From: Bacilli bacterium
Lineage (GTDB): Bacteria; Bacillota_I; Bacilli_A; RF39; UBA660
Direction: 5' to 3'
Assembly (NCBI GenBank): GCA_017470045.1
Contig: JAFUFG010000216.1
Location: 1 to 44,197, forward strand
Length of the DNA stretch: 44,197 nucleotides
Shown here piece by piece: positions 16,036-25,519 of this stretch. The notes beneath the pieces were generated by a model that was given only the letters and a program-made list of their open reading frames with translations, made no database searches and had not been told where the DNA came from. Numbering within the stretch: the first letter of the stretch is position 1; every line of letters starts with the position of its first letter. The translations under genes and the position numbers were made by a program.

Positions 16036-16464
16036 TTAGCTTAATAGTTTTTCTAATTCTTCAATTCTAGATTCTAATGAAGATATCTTATCATTAAGAG
16101 TAGAAATGGTATCTTGAGATATAATAGGAATCTCCTGAATGATACCATCAGGACAGGTAATGGTGAGAATTTCATTAATCAGATTAAAAGAATAAGAACT
16201 ATTTTCTTTACTAGTAGAATCTACTATTGCATTGTTATTGGTGGTAACCTCAGTATGTTCGAATTTCCCTTTCCCTCCAAATACTACATAAGTCTTATAA
16301 GCATTAGACCAAATAGATAATGTATTTCGTTCTTTATCTACATAAAGAACACCTTCAATACCAATAGATGGTCTAGGAGAACTAATAGAACACCACTTAA
16401 TAAAACTAAATGTAGGCTCAGCAGGTAGTTTAGGAGACCCTAATACTCTTGGTTTATTAATCAT
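16036..16464 (-). CDS. Virion protein with related module and C-terminal coiled coil
   Basis: This 142-residue protein has ATG 16464 behind GGAGGTCATTAA. Residues about 40-70 (IEGVLYVDKERNTLSIWSNAYKTYVVFG) parallel the module of the next gene (REGYLYIDKSNGLFSIKVWDDINKVYV), so the two are paralogues. Residues about 115-142 (TISTLNDKISSLESRIEELEKLLS) form a trimeric-type coiled coil. It is the first gene of this fibre operon; cassette array 2 begins about 95 bases upstream. It probably oligomerises in the appendage. Confidence 0.65.
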   Translation of the reverse strand: MINKPRVLGSPKLPAEPTFSFIKWCSISSPRPSIGIEGVLYVDKERNTLSIWSNAYKTYVVFGGKGKFEHTEVTTNNNAIVDSTSKENSSYSFNLINEILTITCPDGIIQEIPIISQDTISTLNDKISSLESRIEELEKLLS

Positions 16465-16557
16465 TTAATGACCTCCAATAATACATAGTAAACTATAAAT
16501 AGTCATTATAAAATTGTTAATTAGTAAGAAATATACTTTGAAAGTGATTTGATGAAA

Positions 16558-17680
16558 TATATTTATATGAATACTGAAACTATTTCTATTAGAGTATGGC
16601 TCTATTATGGTAGCTTGGGGCGTGGAGTTACTCGTGGCGGTTTATATACTTTGGACGACTACGGATTGGGTAATATGCACTGGCACATTGCCACCGGTGG
16701 CATGAGCATAATTTACATTACCAACTCCTGCATCAGATCCTGAGCATAAATTTATTCCAGCATAAGTATTATATGTAAGTCTACCATAAGCTTCTAATTT
16801 AATATTACTAATATATTCACTATACATAAAAATAGCTGGTGGCAGTATACCAGTGCACAGCAGTATTACTTCCAGCTCCATGTAAACAATTTATTCCACT
16901 AGTAATAGGATATGCTAAATATCCTCGTGATAATAATATTATAATTCCAATAAAATTACTTACCATATAAATAGCGTCTATTTATATGAGTTATCATAAT
17001 ATTATATCTATGCATGGTTCTATTATATCATACGGAGATTTAAGAAGTAATACTCCAGAAGGAATAAATTGTGTGCATGATAATGATAATGATAGCTATC
17101 ATTGGATACGTGCCACCAGATATTTATATGACTAATATTATTGGGTATAAAGCATGGTTCTCTTACCCTCATTTAAATTATAATGTAAGATCTGGAATAA
17201 ATGCTAGTTGCCCTGGATATTCATTATCAAATGATACTATACATGAATATATTGCCACCAATATGTATTTATATGGGACATAATATTATTAGTACTGCAT
17301 CTAATCAAACGTATGGAGTAGCATGGACTGGTAAATCCTCTGGTGGTTTAAATCTTATTACAAGCGGAAATTCACTATTTGGTACAGCAGGATGGATTGC
17401 CACCGGTGGCAATGCTCCACTCTTTAGCTCCAACATTATGCCCTCCATATATATGATATAACCCTTCTTTACTAGTAGTACCAGTATTATAATACCATTG
17501 TAATTGTCTTATACTAGTAGTTTGACTTTGCATATAAATAGGTGGCAATGGTCCAGTCCAGATAACCCAACCAGGCGTGGCCGTGCAAAGAAGGCAAACC
17601 ACCAACAGCAACGCCATGCCCCAAGGTACCATAAGATAACCATTCTCTAGTAGAAATGGTTTCATTATCCATATAAATAG
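16558..17680. repeat. VR-cassette array 2 (8 cassettes, mixed orientation)
   Basis: The gap between the fibre operon and the PhoH gene holds eight lectin-segment cassettes: 16558-16695 (+), 16696-16837 (-), 16838-16976 (-), 16977-17117 (+), 17118-17259 (+), 17260-17404 (+), 17405-17540 (-), 17541-17680 (-). Tail-to-tail pairs meet exactly as GCCACCGGTGGC at 16690-16701 and 17399-17410. The head-to-head pair at 16970 reads CATATAAATAGCG then TCTATTTATATG. The first and last units are TR-like (YGSLGRGVTRGGLYTL; YGTLGHGVAVGGLPSL). Others belong to a divergent class with SGIN in place of GGLS. The 17405-17540 unit is a close relative of array 1 unit 7. All are open end to end in the cassette frame, but none has its own start. 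Function inferred, not shown. Confidence 0.85.
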
Positions 17681-17706
17681 AGAGTACTCCGTATGGAGTA
17701 CTCTCT
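17679..17706. terminator. Palindromic terminator
   Basis: AGAGAGTACTCCGTATGG with its near-perfect complement, the same element as at 3781 and 21374 with one changed base. It lies 5 bases beyond the stop of the PhoH-like gene and bounds array 2. Confidence 0.75.
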
Positions 17707-17710
17707 TATG

Positions 17711-18403
17711 TTATTTTAAATTAAAACTATCTGCAAATGTAGCCATTTCTCCTCTATAATTCTTCTTCAATTCACATCTCTTAGCCCAATTCTTTTGAGA
17801 CATGTATTCTATATATTTATCAAAATGATTACTATTTTTCATATTATCACACTGCAAACAATGACCTATTAACATGGCTTTACAATCATCATGAAGTCTA
17901 GTAAGTATCAATTTTATAGTATCAGCATCCATATTCTGAGCTTCATCTATTATAACAGCAGATTTTTTTATATTGGTTCCTCTAAGACAGATATCTGTAG
18001 TAAGTACTACAGTATCATTTTCTCTTGCTATATCTATTTCTTCTGGTCTAATACCAAGATCTATAGCAATATCATAAAATGGTTTAAAGTATATCTCACT
18101 TTTCTCCATCTCAGTTCCAGGTAAGAATCCGAGATGCAAAGATCTTTCATCTGGTACTCTTATATAATATATATGGTTTACTTTCCCTTCTCTAAGCAAT
18201 TCAAGAGAACCCATAATGCCAATAAATGTCTTACCTGTGCCAGCAGGAGAATTTAGACCAATAAATCTAATAGAGTCGTCTAATATAGATTCATAATATT
18301 CTTTCTGATATTCATCTAACTTATAATAGAATTTGTTCAGAATCTTATCATTAATAACAAAAGAGTCTGCTACATTGAAATCTTTAGAGCAAGATTTACG
18401 CAT
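17711..18403 (-). CDS. phoH: PhoH-like P-loop ATPase
   Basis: This 230-residue protein starts at ATG 18403. It has Walker A at about residues 50-58 (SPAGTGKT), Walker B with VIIDEAQNMDADTIKLILTR at about 150, and a sensor-like MLIGHCLQCDN at about 180, with the order and spacing of PhoH proteins (a helicase-like ATPase core). PhoH homologues are common in large phages; their role is uncertain (RNA metabolism or stress response). It is a lone minus-strand gene between cassette arrays 2 and 3, with no operon partner. Confidence 0.88.
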   Translation of the reverse strand: MRKSCSKDFNVADSFVINDKILNKFYYKLDEYQKEYYESILDDSIRFIGLNSPAGTGKTFIGIMGSLELLREGKVNHIYYIRVPDERSLHLGFLPGTEMEKSEIYFKPFYDIAIDLGIRPEEIDIARENDTVVLTTDICLRGTNIKKSAVIIDEAQNMDADTIKLILTRLHDDCKAMLIGHCLQCDNMKNSNHFDKYIEYMSQKNWAKRCELKKNYRGEMATFADSFNLK

Positions 18404-18477
18404 TACTTATCACTCTTTCTATAATTTATTAAGAAGTAAGATATCTTCTTATATGAATGTTAGAGATGGTGATAAAG

Positions 18478-20336
18478 ATGCTATTTATATAGCAAACGAA
18501 ACTATTTCTATTCGAGAATGGCTCCCTTATGGTGGCATGGAGTATGGTGTTGCTCGTGGAGGGTTATCTCATTTGCGCGACTACACAGGGTTGTCTGGTA
18601 TAGGCTGGCGTACTGCCACCTATTGATATGAATAGTAATACTATTGCTACTAGAGAATGTCTCTATTATGGTTACCTGTGGGCTGGCGTTGCTAATGGCG
18701 GTTTGTCTGGTTTGTACGTCCACTATGTGAGTCATAATAGCTATCGTATTGCCACCTATTTATATAGATATTAATATATGGGTGCTATATTCATTTATAA
18801 ATGGTGGAGTTGGAGCTGCATTTGGCGATACTACTAATGGTATAAATAGTATCAGAATTCATGGTGATTTAACTGATCATTATTGGGTTATTGCCACCAC
18901 TAACTACTCTATTTATTTGACAGTTAACGGAACTACTGGATTAATGATAGTATCATTATATGGAGCATATTGGCATAATAACAATCGGGGTGGTATTAGT
19001 TGTACGAATACATCTCATAATGGATTAAGTGTATATACTGCCACCTTATGCTATTCATATGAATAATGAAACCATTTCTACTAGAGCGTGGCTCTCTTAT
19101 GGTGGCCTGGGGAGTGGCGATGCTACTGGTGGTTTGTCTCTTTTGAGCGGCTACAACAACAGGTTGAGTTATCTGAACTGGGGCCTTGCCACCTATTTAT
19201 ATGAATTTAGACACAATGCATACATTACAAGTATTTAGATTATACGGAGCATTTGATTTTGGTACTACTATTGGTGGGTTGTATTTTTCTAGACCTGGTG
19301 ATGCATTAAGTAGTGTATTTCCTAGATATGCCACCTATTTATATAATAAAATTAGCATCTGAATTAGTGCAAGAATCATTTAAAACTTATGGCCATATAC
19401 TGAGAGGAATAGTTAATGGAGGAATAAATTGTGAGGTAACTCAGGGTAATTTGGATCATTTAGAATATACTTTTGCCACCGGTGGCAAGTTGAAATCTAT
19501 AAAATGATAAATGATTACTATATATAGCAATAATACCATAAGTGCTACCATACGAATGCCTCATATCACCATAAGATTCATATTGACTAATTCGAATAGT
19601 TTCACTACTCAAATAAATAGTGGTGGCAGTATACCAGTACAGAGAACTCAATCCGTTGAGGCCGTACAAATAAGACAAACCACCAATAGTAATGCCAGAC
19701 CCCCGATTACCAAAAGAGAGCCATTCTCTATTACCAGTAGTTTCATTATCCATATAAATATATGCTATTAATATGATGACTCAAAATACTAATATTAAAG
19801 AATGGCTTCATTATGCTAGAATTGCGAGCGGATCAGTAGCAGGTTTGTATGGTTCAAATTATACATCTAGTCCAGCCAATAGGATCTGGGATATTGCCAC
19901 CACTGCTATTTATATTAGAAATGATATTATTGCAAATTACTCGTTTTTTGCATATGGAACTCCTTTGACTGGTGAATCCAGATCTGCCATGGGTATAAAT
20001 TGTGAACATGATAGAAATAGAATGAATGAATATGAACACTCTGCCACCTATTGATATGGAAACGATACAAAGCATTACAATTCAAGATTTATTATGCTAC
20101 GGCTATATCAGTGTAGATAATAAAAGAGGAGGATTAAATTGTGAACATCCAAGATGGCATGGTGGTAGATATCATAATATTGCCACCTAGTATACGCTAT
20201 TTATATGCGTAGTAATGAGAAAAATAGTCGTCCGTGGTTCGCTTCTGTTCATTTTGCCCGTGGAAAATATTTTGGTGGTTTATATACTTTAAATGGTGAA
20301 GGTAGTTTAGACCAAAAAATGTCAGAACTTGCCACC
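18478..20336. repeat. VR-cassette array 3 (13 cassettes: 11 plus, 2 minus)
   Basis: This is the longest array. Units: 18478-18620, 18621-18756, 18757-18898, 18899-19045, 19046-19193, 19194-19335, 19336-19480 (all +); 19481-19621, 19622-19760 (both -); 19761-19901, 19904-20048, 20049-20187, 20194-20336 (all +). The only tail-to-tail joint (19475-19486) is exactly GCCACCGGTGGC. Between same-direction neighbours 0-10 bases separate GCCACC from (C)TATTTATATG. TR-like members are units 1, 2, 5 and 9 (such as REWLPYGGMEYGVARGGLSH). The rest are divergent but keep the Tyr-Gly, Gly-Gly-(Leu/Ile) and final Ala-Thr landmarks. Unit 5 has one extra codon in the mutable stretch. No SD or promoter was found for the units. 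Confidence 0.85.
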
Positions 20337-20412
20337 ATATCCATCTCAATTTAGAGACAATCATTTTTGACATCTATTTAATATATTCTTTATAAAAGGA
20401 GTGATTGTTTTT

Positions 20413-20721
20413 ATGGCTAATTTAAAAGGCGTTAATATACCTTCTACTATAGTACCATTTACTACTGATGATACATATGCTACGCATGATTCTCAATATG
20501 GAAAAGGTGGATTTCGTAGTTGTCGTACTATTACAGAAAGAAATAGTATTCCGCAAGCAAGAAGATCAGTGGGCATGTTAGTATATGTAATAGAAGAAGA
20601 TATTACTTATAAATTGAACGACCATAACCAATGGGAAGTATACATTGGTAAAGGTGGTGGAGGAAGAATTAATTGGAAGACAATTAATGATCAAGGTGAA
20701 ATAGTAGATTTAGACGATTAA
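20413..20721 (+). CDS. Small virion/tail-associated protein upstream of amidase
   Basis: This protein has about 102 residues. I choose ATG 20413 because AAAGGAG sits about 10 bases upstream; an in-frame GTG at 20401 overlaps the SD. The N-terminus (ANLKGVNIPSTIVPFTTDDTYATHDSQYGKGGFRSC) and the phrase RRSVGMLVYVIEEDITYKLNDHNQWEVY resemble the N-terminal part of phage fibre proteins. TTGACA at 20367-20372, with a TATAA-like box about 17 bases on, may be a promoter, but its transcript would start almost in the SD, so I do not annotate it. It forms an operon with the amidase gene 23 bases downstream. Confidence 0.65.
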   Translation: MANLKGVNIPSTIVPFTTDDTYATHDSQYGKGGFRSCRTITERNSIPQARRSVGMLVYVIEEDITYKLNDHNQWEVYIGKGGGGRINWKTINDQGEIVDLDD

Positions 20722-20744
20722 TATATAAGGAGGAAATATTAACT

Positions 20745-21365
20745 ATGAGTAAGATAGTTACACTTAAAGAAATATATGATGAAGCTGTAGCATGTAAAAG
20801 TGCTATAGAAAATTTAGCTGGTAGTAGAGATCACGATGTATGGGTTACTTACCACTTTTCAGTATCAAGATACGACCAATTATGGGACGATTATCATATC
20901 GATTTAGATGGAAATGGTAAAATTCATCAGATGAATGATTTAGATGATGTTGTTAGTCATACTTATAGAAGAAATCAAGGTAATATTGGTATTGCCTTGA
21001 GCTGTTGTTTAGATTGCTCCTTAAATGGTTCTCCTTCTAATCCTATTTTAAACTTAGGAACGTATCCTCCTACTAATGAGCAAATAGAAAAGGCCGCTCA
21101 GGTTGGAGCTGTACTTGCTATGGCTTTAGATCTGTATGGTTCTTATGGAGAAAAAATTAAAGATCATTTCTTTACACATTATGAATTTGCTATGAAAGAT
21201 GGATATGGTCCTTGGCAGGGAGATCCTGACGTTAGATATGATGGTTGTAATTGGACCGAAGATGAAGAATTCGGTGATGGTGGTAATATCATGAGAGGAA
21301 AAATTATTTATTATGTAAATTTATATAAAGAAAATGGTATACCACAAACATATTTAGGAGACTAA
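20745..21365 (+). CDS. N-acetylmuramoyl-L-alanine amidase-like endolysin
   Basis: This 206-residue protein has ATG 20745 behind AAGGAGGAAATATT. The pattern fits zinc amidases of the T7-lysozyme/PGRP type: YHFSVSRYDQLW at about residue 36 with a candidate first zinc ligand His, GNIGIALSCCLDCS at about 80, PPTNEQIEKAAQVGAVLA at about 105, and THYEFAMKDGYGPWQGDPDVRYD at about 145, supplying the second His and an Asp. It would cut the bond between muramic acid and L-alanine in host peptidoglycan at lysis. There is no separate cell-wall binding domain or signal peptide, so it needs a holin. It lies far from the spanin and holin genes, on the opposite strand. Confidence 0.75.
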   Translation: MSKIVTLKEIYDEAVACKSAIENLAGSRDHDVWVTYHFSVSRYDQLWDDYHIDLDGNGKIHQMNDLDDVVSHTYRRNQGNIGIALSCCLDCSLNGSPSNPILNLGTYPPTNEQIEKAAQVGAVLAMALDLYGSYGEKIKDHFFTHYEFAMKDGYGPWQGDPDVRYDGCNWTEDEEFGDGGNIMRGKIIYYVNLYKENGIPQTYLGD

Positions 21366-21373
21366 TAAAATAT

Positions 21374-21401
21374 AGAGAGTACTCCATATGGAGTACTCTC
21401 T
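21374..21401. terminator. Palindromic terminator
   Basis: A 28-bp perfect palindrome (AGAGAGTACTCCATATGG and complement), 9 bases after the amidase stop. Array 4 begins 4 bases later. Confidence 0.75.
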
Positions 21402-21404
21402 AAT

Positions 21405-23022
21405 GGTGACAAAATACCAGAACAGAGTGCTCAACTTGTTGTCACCGCTCAAACCAGACAAACCTCCATGAGCAATGCCAGAACTCTGGCTACCACAAGA
21501 AAGCCACATCCTGGTAGTAATAGATTCAATAGCCATATAAATAGCAGGTGGCAGAAGTCCAACCCAAACCAGTCAACACGTTGTCACCAGCCAAAGTAGA
21601 CAAACCACCATGATAAATGTCAGTCCACTGGCGACCATAAGCGAACCATTCTTTAGTAGCAGTAATATTACTTTGCATAAAAATAGCAGGTGGCAAGGGG
21701 CCAGCTCAAAGTACTCAACCCGCTGTATCCGAACAAAAAATACAAACCACCATGATCAACGCCACGCTCCAGGTGACCAACAGAGTTCCATGCTCTAATA
21801 CCAGTAACATTACTTTGCATATAAATAGCAAGGTGGCAGTATACCATGTATGATTACTATAATACACACCTCTACCAGTATTAATACCTCCATAATATTT
21901 ATATGCATAGTAATTATACAGGAAATTTAAAATATGAATCTTATGGGCCACTGATGACTAGCGTTTCTTCTGGTGGGATAAATAGTCTTCGAGCATGGAG
22001 TGTGTTATCAGACCGCGGATGGATAATTGCCACCGGTGGCACCATACCAATACATTCTTGGATTTTCTAAATCACGAACTGCATTAAACCCGCCATAGCT
22101 CTGGTGAGTTATATCACCATTCATATAACAACTTTTCCAAGTTCCTCCATATGTACTTTCACTTCTCAGATAAATAGCATAATTTATCTGAATAGTAATA
22201 CTATAAGACAAGATTATGGATTAGAAGCTTATTTAACGTTTAATAATAGTAACAATCGTGGTGGTATCAATAGTAATAGAGGTGTGTATTATGGTAATAA
22301 TAATTATGAAAATGCCACCTGCTATTTATCTAACGGTCAATATTATTGGTATTAAGTATTTTGCCATAATTGGTTCAATATTAAATGGAAATACGGCAGG
22401 TATAAATTGTATCAATGGAGGTATAGGAAGTGATCCATATTGGTACCGTGCCACCGGTGGCAGTAGCTAATCTGGTTCCCGAATTTATCGGATAATCACC
22501 TTCAACACAATTTATTCCGGCTGAAATATAAGTATTATAGTATCCGTATCCTTGCCAAGCCTTAGCAATATTATTATTACTAACCATATAAATATGGTGG
22601 CAAGGTACCAGTACGGATAACCCAACCCGAAGTGGCCACGTAAATTAAATAAACCACTACGATCACTACTAGCCATCAGATTACTATAAGACACCCATTC
22701 TCTACTACCAGTAGTTTCAGTATCCATATAAATAGCAGGTGGCAAACATATAGCTCATATTACCCATTCCGTTAATGATGTTCAAATTAGACACCCCACT
22801 AATAGTATCACCAGACCTCAGAGCACCATAAGAGATCCATGCTCTATTACCAATAGTTTCAGTATGCATATCAATAGCAGGTGGCAACACGTACAATTAC
22901 ATCGTCATATACAGGAGTTCCTATTATAGAATTAATACCACAATGAGATATACCAAAATTAATAAATCCATACACATAAAACGAGTAAATTGTAATCATA
23001 TTATGGACCATATAAATAGTAA
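21405..23022. repeat. VR-cassette array 4 (12 cassettes, one truncated)
   Basis: Units: 21405-21546, 21547-21688, 21689-21831 (-); 21832-about 21890 (-, truncated to its 3' part); 21891-22034 (+); 22035-22179 (-); 22180-22319 and 22320-22455 (+); 22456-22595, 22596-22737, 22738-22879, 22880-23022 (-). Tail-to-tail joints at 22029-22040 and 22450-22461 are GCCACCGGTGGC. Unit 1 is the only one ending GTCACC, one base off. Unit 4 keeps only GGINTGRGVYYSNHTWYTAT and is fused to the start of unit 5. Unit 6 is a relative of array 6 unit 3, and unit 4 resembles unit 7. TR-like members include units 1-3, 10 and 11. The array fills the gap between the amidase and the large fibre gene and contains no other gene. 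Confidence 0.85.
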
Positions 23023-23048
23023 GGTGGCAGTGCATATGCACTGCCACC
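23023..23048. terminator. Palindromic terminator built on the cassette end GCCACC
   Basis: A 26-bp perfect palindrome GGTGGCAGTGCATATGC and its complement, 14 bases past the stop of the 23063-25486 gene. Its two arms begin and end with the cassette 3' edge (GGTGGC/GCCACC), so terminator and array border coincide. Confidence 0.7.
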
Positions 23049-23062
23049 ATATTCTTTAGATG

Positions 23063-25486
23063 TTAATAAGCTGTAATCTTCGGGAATTTAGTAGCATCAT
23101 AAGCTACGATTCCACCTTTATCACGATACATATACACAACCTGGTTATCTCCACCAACCAAATTTTCTGCTGTACCTTCAATCTTCATACCACCAGGACC
23201 ATAGCAGTTTTCAAATACAATTTCCAAATTAGCAAATCTATTTGCTGCTTCAGCTTCTTCTGCAGTCTTACTAGTATAATCCTGTAACAGTAAGAATCCA
23301 GCATACTGTTTACTGCCTTCTTCCCATTTATCGCATACACAATTAATGAACTTAATCTTTGCAGGTAAGTTTTCTCTATTGCTGATACGAACAGGATTAC
23401 TGCAGTCTACAAAATGACAATTAGAAATTACAATCTCTGCGTTCTTCTGATGAGCAAATATAGTAATAGCATTATTAGACAGCTTGCTATTGAATGCAAT
23501 ATTATCAATAACTACATTCTTCGGAATACTTGTACCAGCCAAACCAATTTCAATAGAGTTATAACCAATCTGATTCAACTCACAATCTTTAATAGTTACA
23601 TCTCCATTATTATTAATAGAAAAAGCAGCATTAGATACTGTTTTTGCAAGACTACCAGTATTGGTAACACCAGTCATGGATACATCATTGGTAGCACTCA
23701 TAGCCAATCTGCCAGAAGTAATAGCTGTATCTACCATGTCAATAGATTTAGCATTAACAGTACGTACCACTCCATCTACACTACCACCGCTTACAATAAT
23801 ATCTTTAGTATTATCGGTTACGTCAGCATCAATAACAACTTCCTCTGCATCCGGAGTCTTAATAGCTTTTAATGCTTTAGTAAGAATATCAATCTGAGCT
23901 TTAAGAGCATTTACTTCTGCACTAGCATCAGCAGCTACCTGAGTATCACTTTCAATCATTTCTTCAGTGGTTACAAATTCAGATACATCAGGAATATCTT
24001 TCTTGGTAACTAACTTATCGTCTTCTGTAAACGTCCATGTATCTCTTCCTTCAGTATAATACATAGCTTCAGGAGTAACATTCAGACGAGTACCAACGTT
24101 CTTAACCTGATCACCTTTGTTTACATTATAAACAGCGTATAACTGAGCAAAGATATTGTTACCAGCACCATCATTAACACCAACAAAGGATCTTACATTA
24201 TCTTCGGTATTGGTGAACATAACACCACCACCGTAAGCTTCATTCCAGATCTTTGCTACACCTTTATTAGAAGGATTCTCTGTAATAAACTGATTGCCAT
24301 TAAAAATCAGATCTTTACTTACTTTATCATTTAAAGCAGTTTCTACGTCTGCAGTCTTAGCATAAGGAGTTAAATCAGGAAGATCACTCTTATCTGCTTT
24401 CTCTGCTAATGCAGTATCTACATCAGTCTTAACAGCAAACCCACTTACATCAGGAATAGCACTTACATCAGCTTTAGACTGCAGAGCAGTTTCCATTGCT
24501 ACAGTAGTAGCAAAACCAGTTACATCAGGAATCTCAGATTTATCTGCTTTCTTATCGATATCCTCAGTAAGAGTATTAACAGCACTCTGCATGGCTGCTG
24601 TAGTTACTAAATCAGAAATATCAGGAATCTCAGACTTATCAGCTTTTTCAGCAAGAGCAGTATCTACATCAGTTTTATTAGCCTTTTCAGCTAACGCATC
24701 TGCAGTTTCCTGTTTATCGGCACAAGTAGCAAGTGCTTCTTCCATTGCGTCTGCATCAGCAAATTTAGCTAAAGAAATTACCTGAGGAAGACTGTTATCG
24801 TTAGGAATTAAACTCAATTCATCAGTAGAATCATTAAATTCTAATGTGTAAGTAGTATTAATATCCGGATCTAATTCGATAACAATAGCTTCACTACCAT
24901 CACTAGGTACCAATCTAATTTCATTACCTACTTTTTCAAGAGAGTATTTGGTGTCAGAATCTGCAGCCAACTGCACTTTATCTACTTCTTTATCTCCAGC
25001 TTTCAGGATAATCTGATTAGCAGCATTATCTTTTACCAAATGATACTGAATTACTACTTCAGATTCAGCAGCATCTTTAATAGTAATACCATATTCTCTA
25101 TTTACAGCATCCCAAGACTGAGACAAAATAACTTCAGGAAGTTCAACATCCTGAGTGTTGCCTTCATTATCAGTTAAAGTCAACACATGTGTTTCATCAT
25201 TAAGAGACATTGTGTAAGTAGTATTAGTATCTGCTACTTCTACAGTATTCTCACTACCATCGGAACCAGTAAGTTTAATGATATTACCTTCTTTAGTGAG
25301 AGTATAAGTAGTATTAGTATCCTCTCCAGGTTCAGGAGATACAGAGCTAGCTAATTCATGGACGGCTGCAATAAGTTCATCCATTTTAGAAGCAGGTCCA
25401 CTTGCAGGCACAGAACCTTGAGCTACAAGAGCTTCATATTCTTCTTTTGTTACTTTGGTAATTTTACCATTAATATTAATATACAT
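23063..25486 (-). CDS. Large fibre protein: beta repeats, coiled-coil repeats, beta-helix
   Basis: This 807-residue protein has ATG 25486 behind AGGAGG. Residues 1-45 (MYININGKITKVTKEEYEAL ... MDELIAAVHELA) match the next gene upstream. Residues about 55-240 are repeats such as NTTYTLTKEGNIIKLTGSDGS. Residues about 255-400 are Ala/Lys/Asp coiled-coil repeats (ALAEKADKSEIPDVSGF), as in trimeric fibres. About 400-510 is a globular part, then after a second coiled coil residues about 560-780 form a right-handed beta-helix-like region (VVIDNIAFNS, IVISNCHFVDCS, KIKFINCVCDKW, LEIVFENCYGPG). It is likely a trimeric tail or head fibre with a polysaccharide-contacting beta-helix. A depolymerase activity is possible, but no catalytic site is identified. 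Confidence 0.78.
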   Translation of the reverse strand: MYININGKITKVTKEEYEALVAQGSVPASGPASKMDELIAAVHELASSVSPEPGEDTNTTYTLTKEGNIIKLTGSDGSENTVEVADTNTTYTMSLNDETHVLTLTDNEGNTQDVELPEVILSQSWDAVNREYGITIKDAAESEVVIQYHLVKDNAANQIILKAGDKEVDKVQLAADSDTKYSLEKVGNEIRLVPSDGSEAIVIELDPDINTTYTLEFNDSTDELSLIPNDNSLPQVISLAKFADADAMEEALATCADKQETADALAEKANKTDVDTALAEKADKSEIPDISDLVTTAAMQSAVNTLTEDIDKKADKSEIPDVTGFATTVAMETALQSKADVSAIPDVSGFAVKTDVDTALAEKADKSDLPDLTPYAKTADVETALNDKVSKDLIFNGNQFITENPSNKGVAKIWNEAYGGGVMFTNTEDNVRSFVGVNDGAGNNIFAQLYAVYNVNKGDQVKNVGTRLNVTPEAMYYTEGRDTWTFTEDDKLVTKKDIPDVSEFVTTEEMIESDTQVAADASAEVNALKAQIDILTKALKAIKTPDAEEVVIDADVTDNTKDIIVSGGSVDGVVRTVNAKSIDMVDTAITSGRLAMSATNDVSMTGVTNTGSLAKTVSNAAFSINNNGDVTIKDCELNQIGYNSIEIGLAGTSIPKNVVIDNIAFNSKLSNNAITIFAHQKNAEIVISNCHFVDCSNPVRISNRENLPAKIKFINCVCDKWEEGSKQYAGFLLLQDYTSKTAEEAEAANRFANLEIVFENCYGPGGMKIEGTAENLVGGDNQVVYMYRDKGGIVAYDATKFPKITAY

Positions 25487-25519
25487 ATGTAATCCTCCTA
25501 TTAATATTCTTTATATAAA

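Noticed and set aside
16558..20336. Shufflon with inverting segments at the target gene
   Set aside because: Arrays are kilobases from the target, no recombinase gene is in the window, and the shared edge is only about 6 bp. It is kept only as an alternative mechanism, not as a call.
20367..20394. TTGACA / TATAA-like promoter before the amidase operon
   Set aside because: The -10-like box runs into the SD, leaving no room for a normal transcript start; too weak to annotate.
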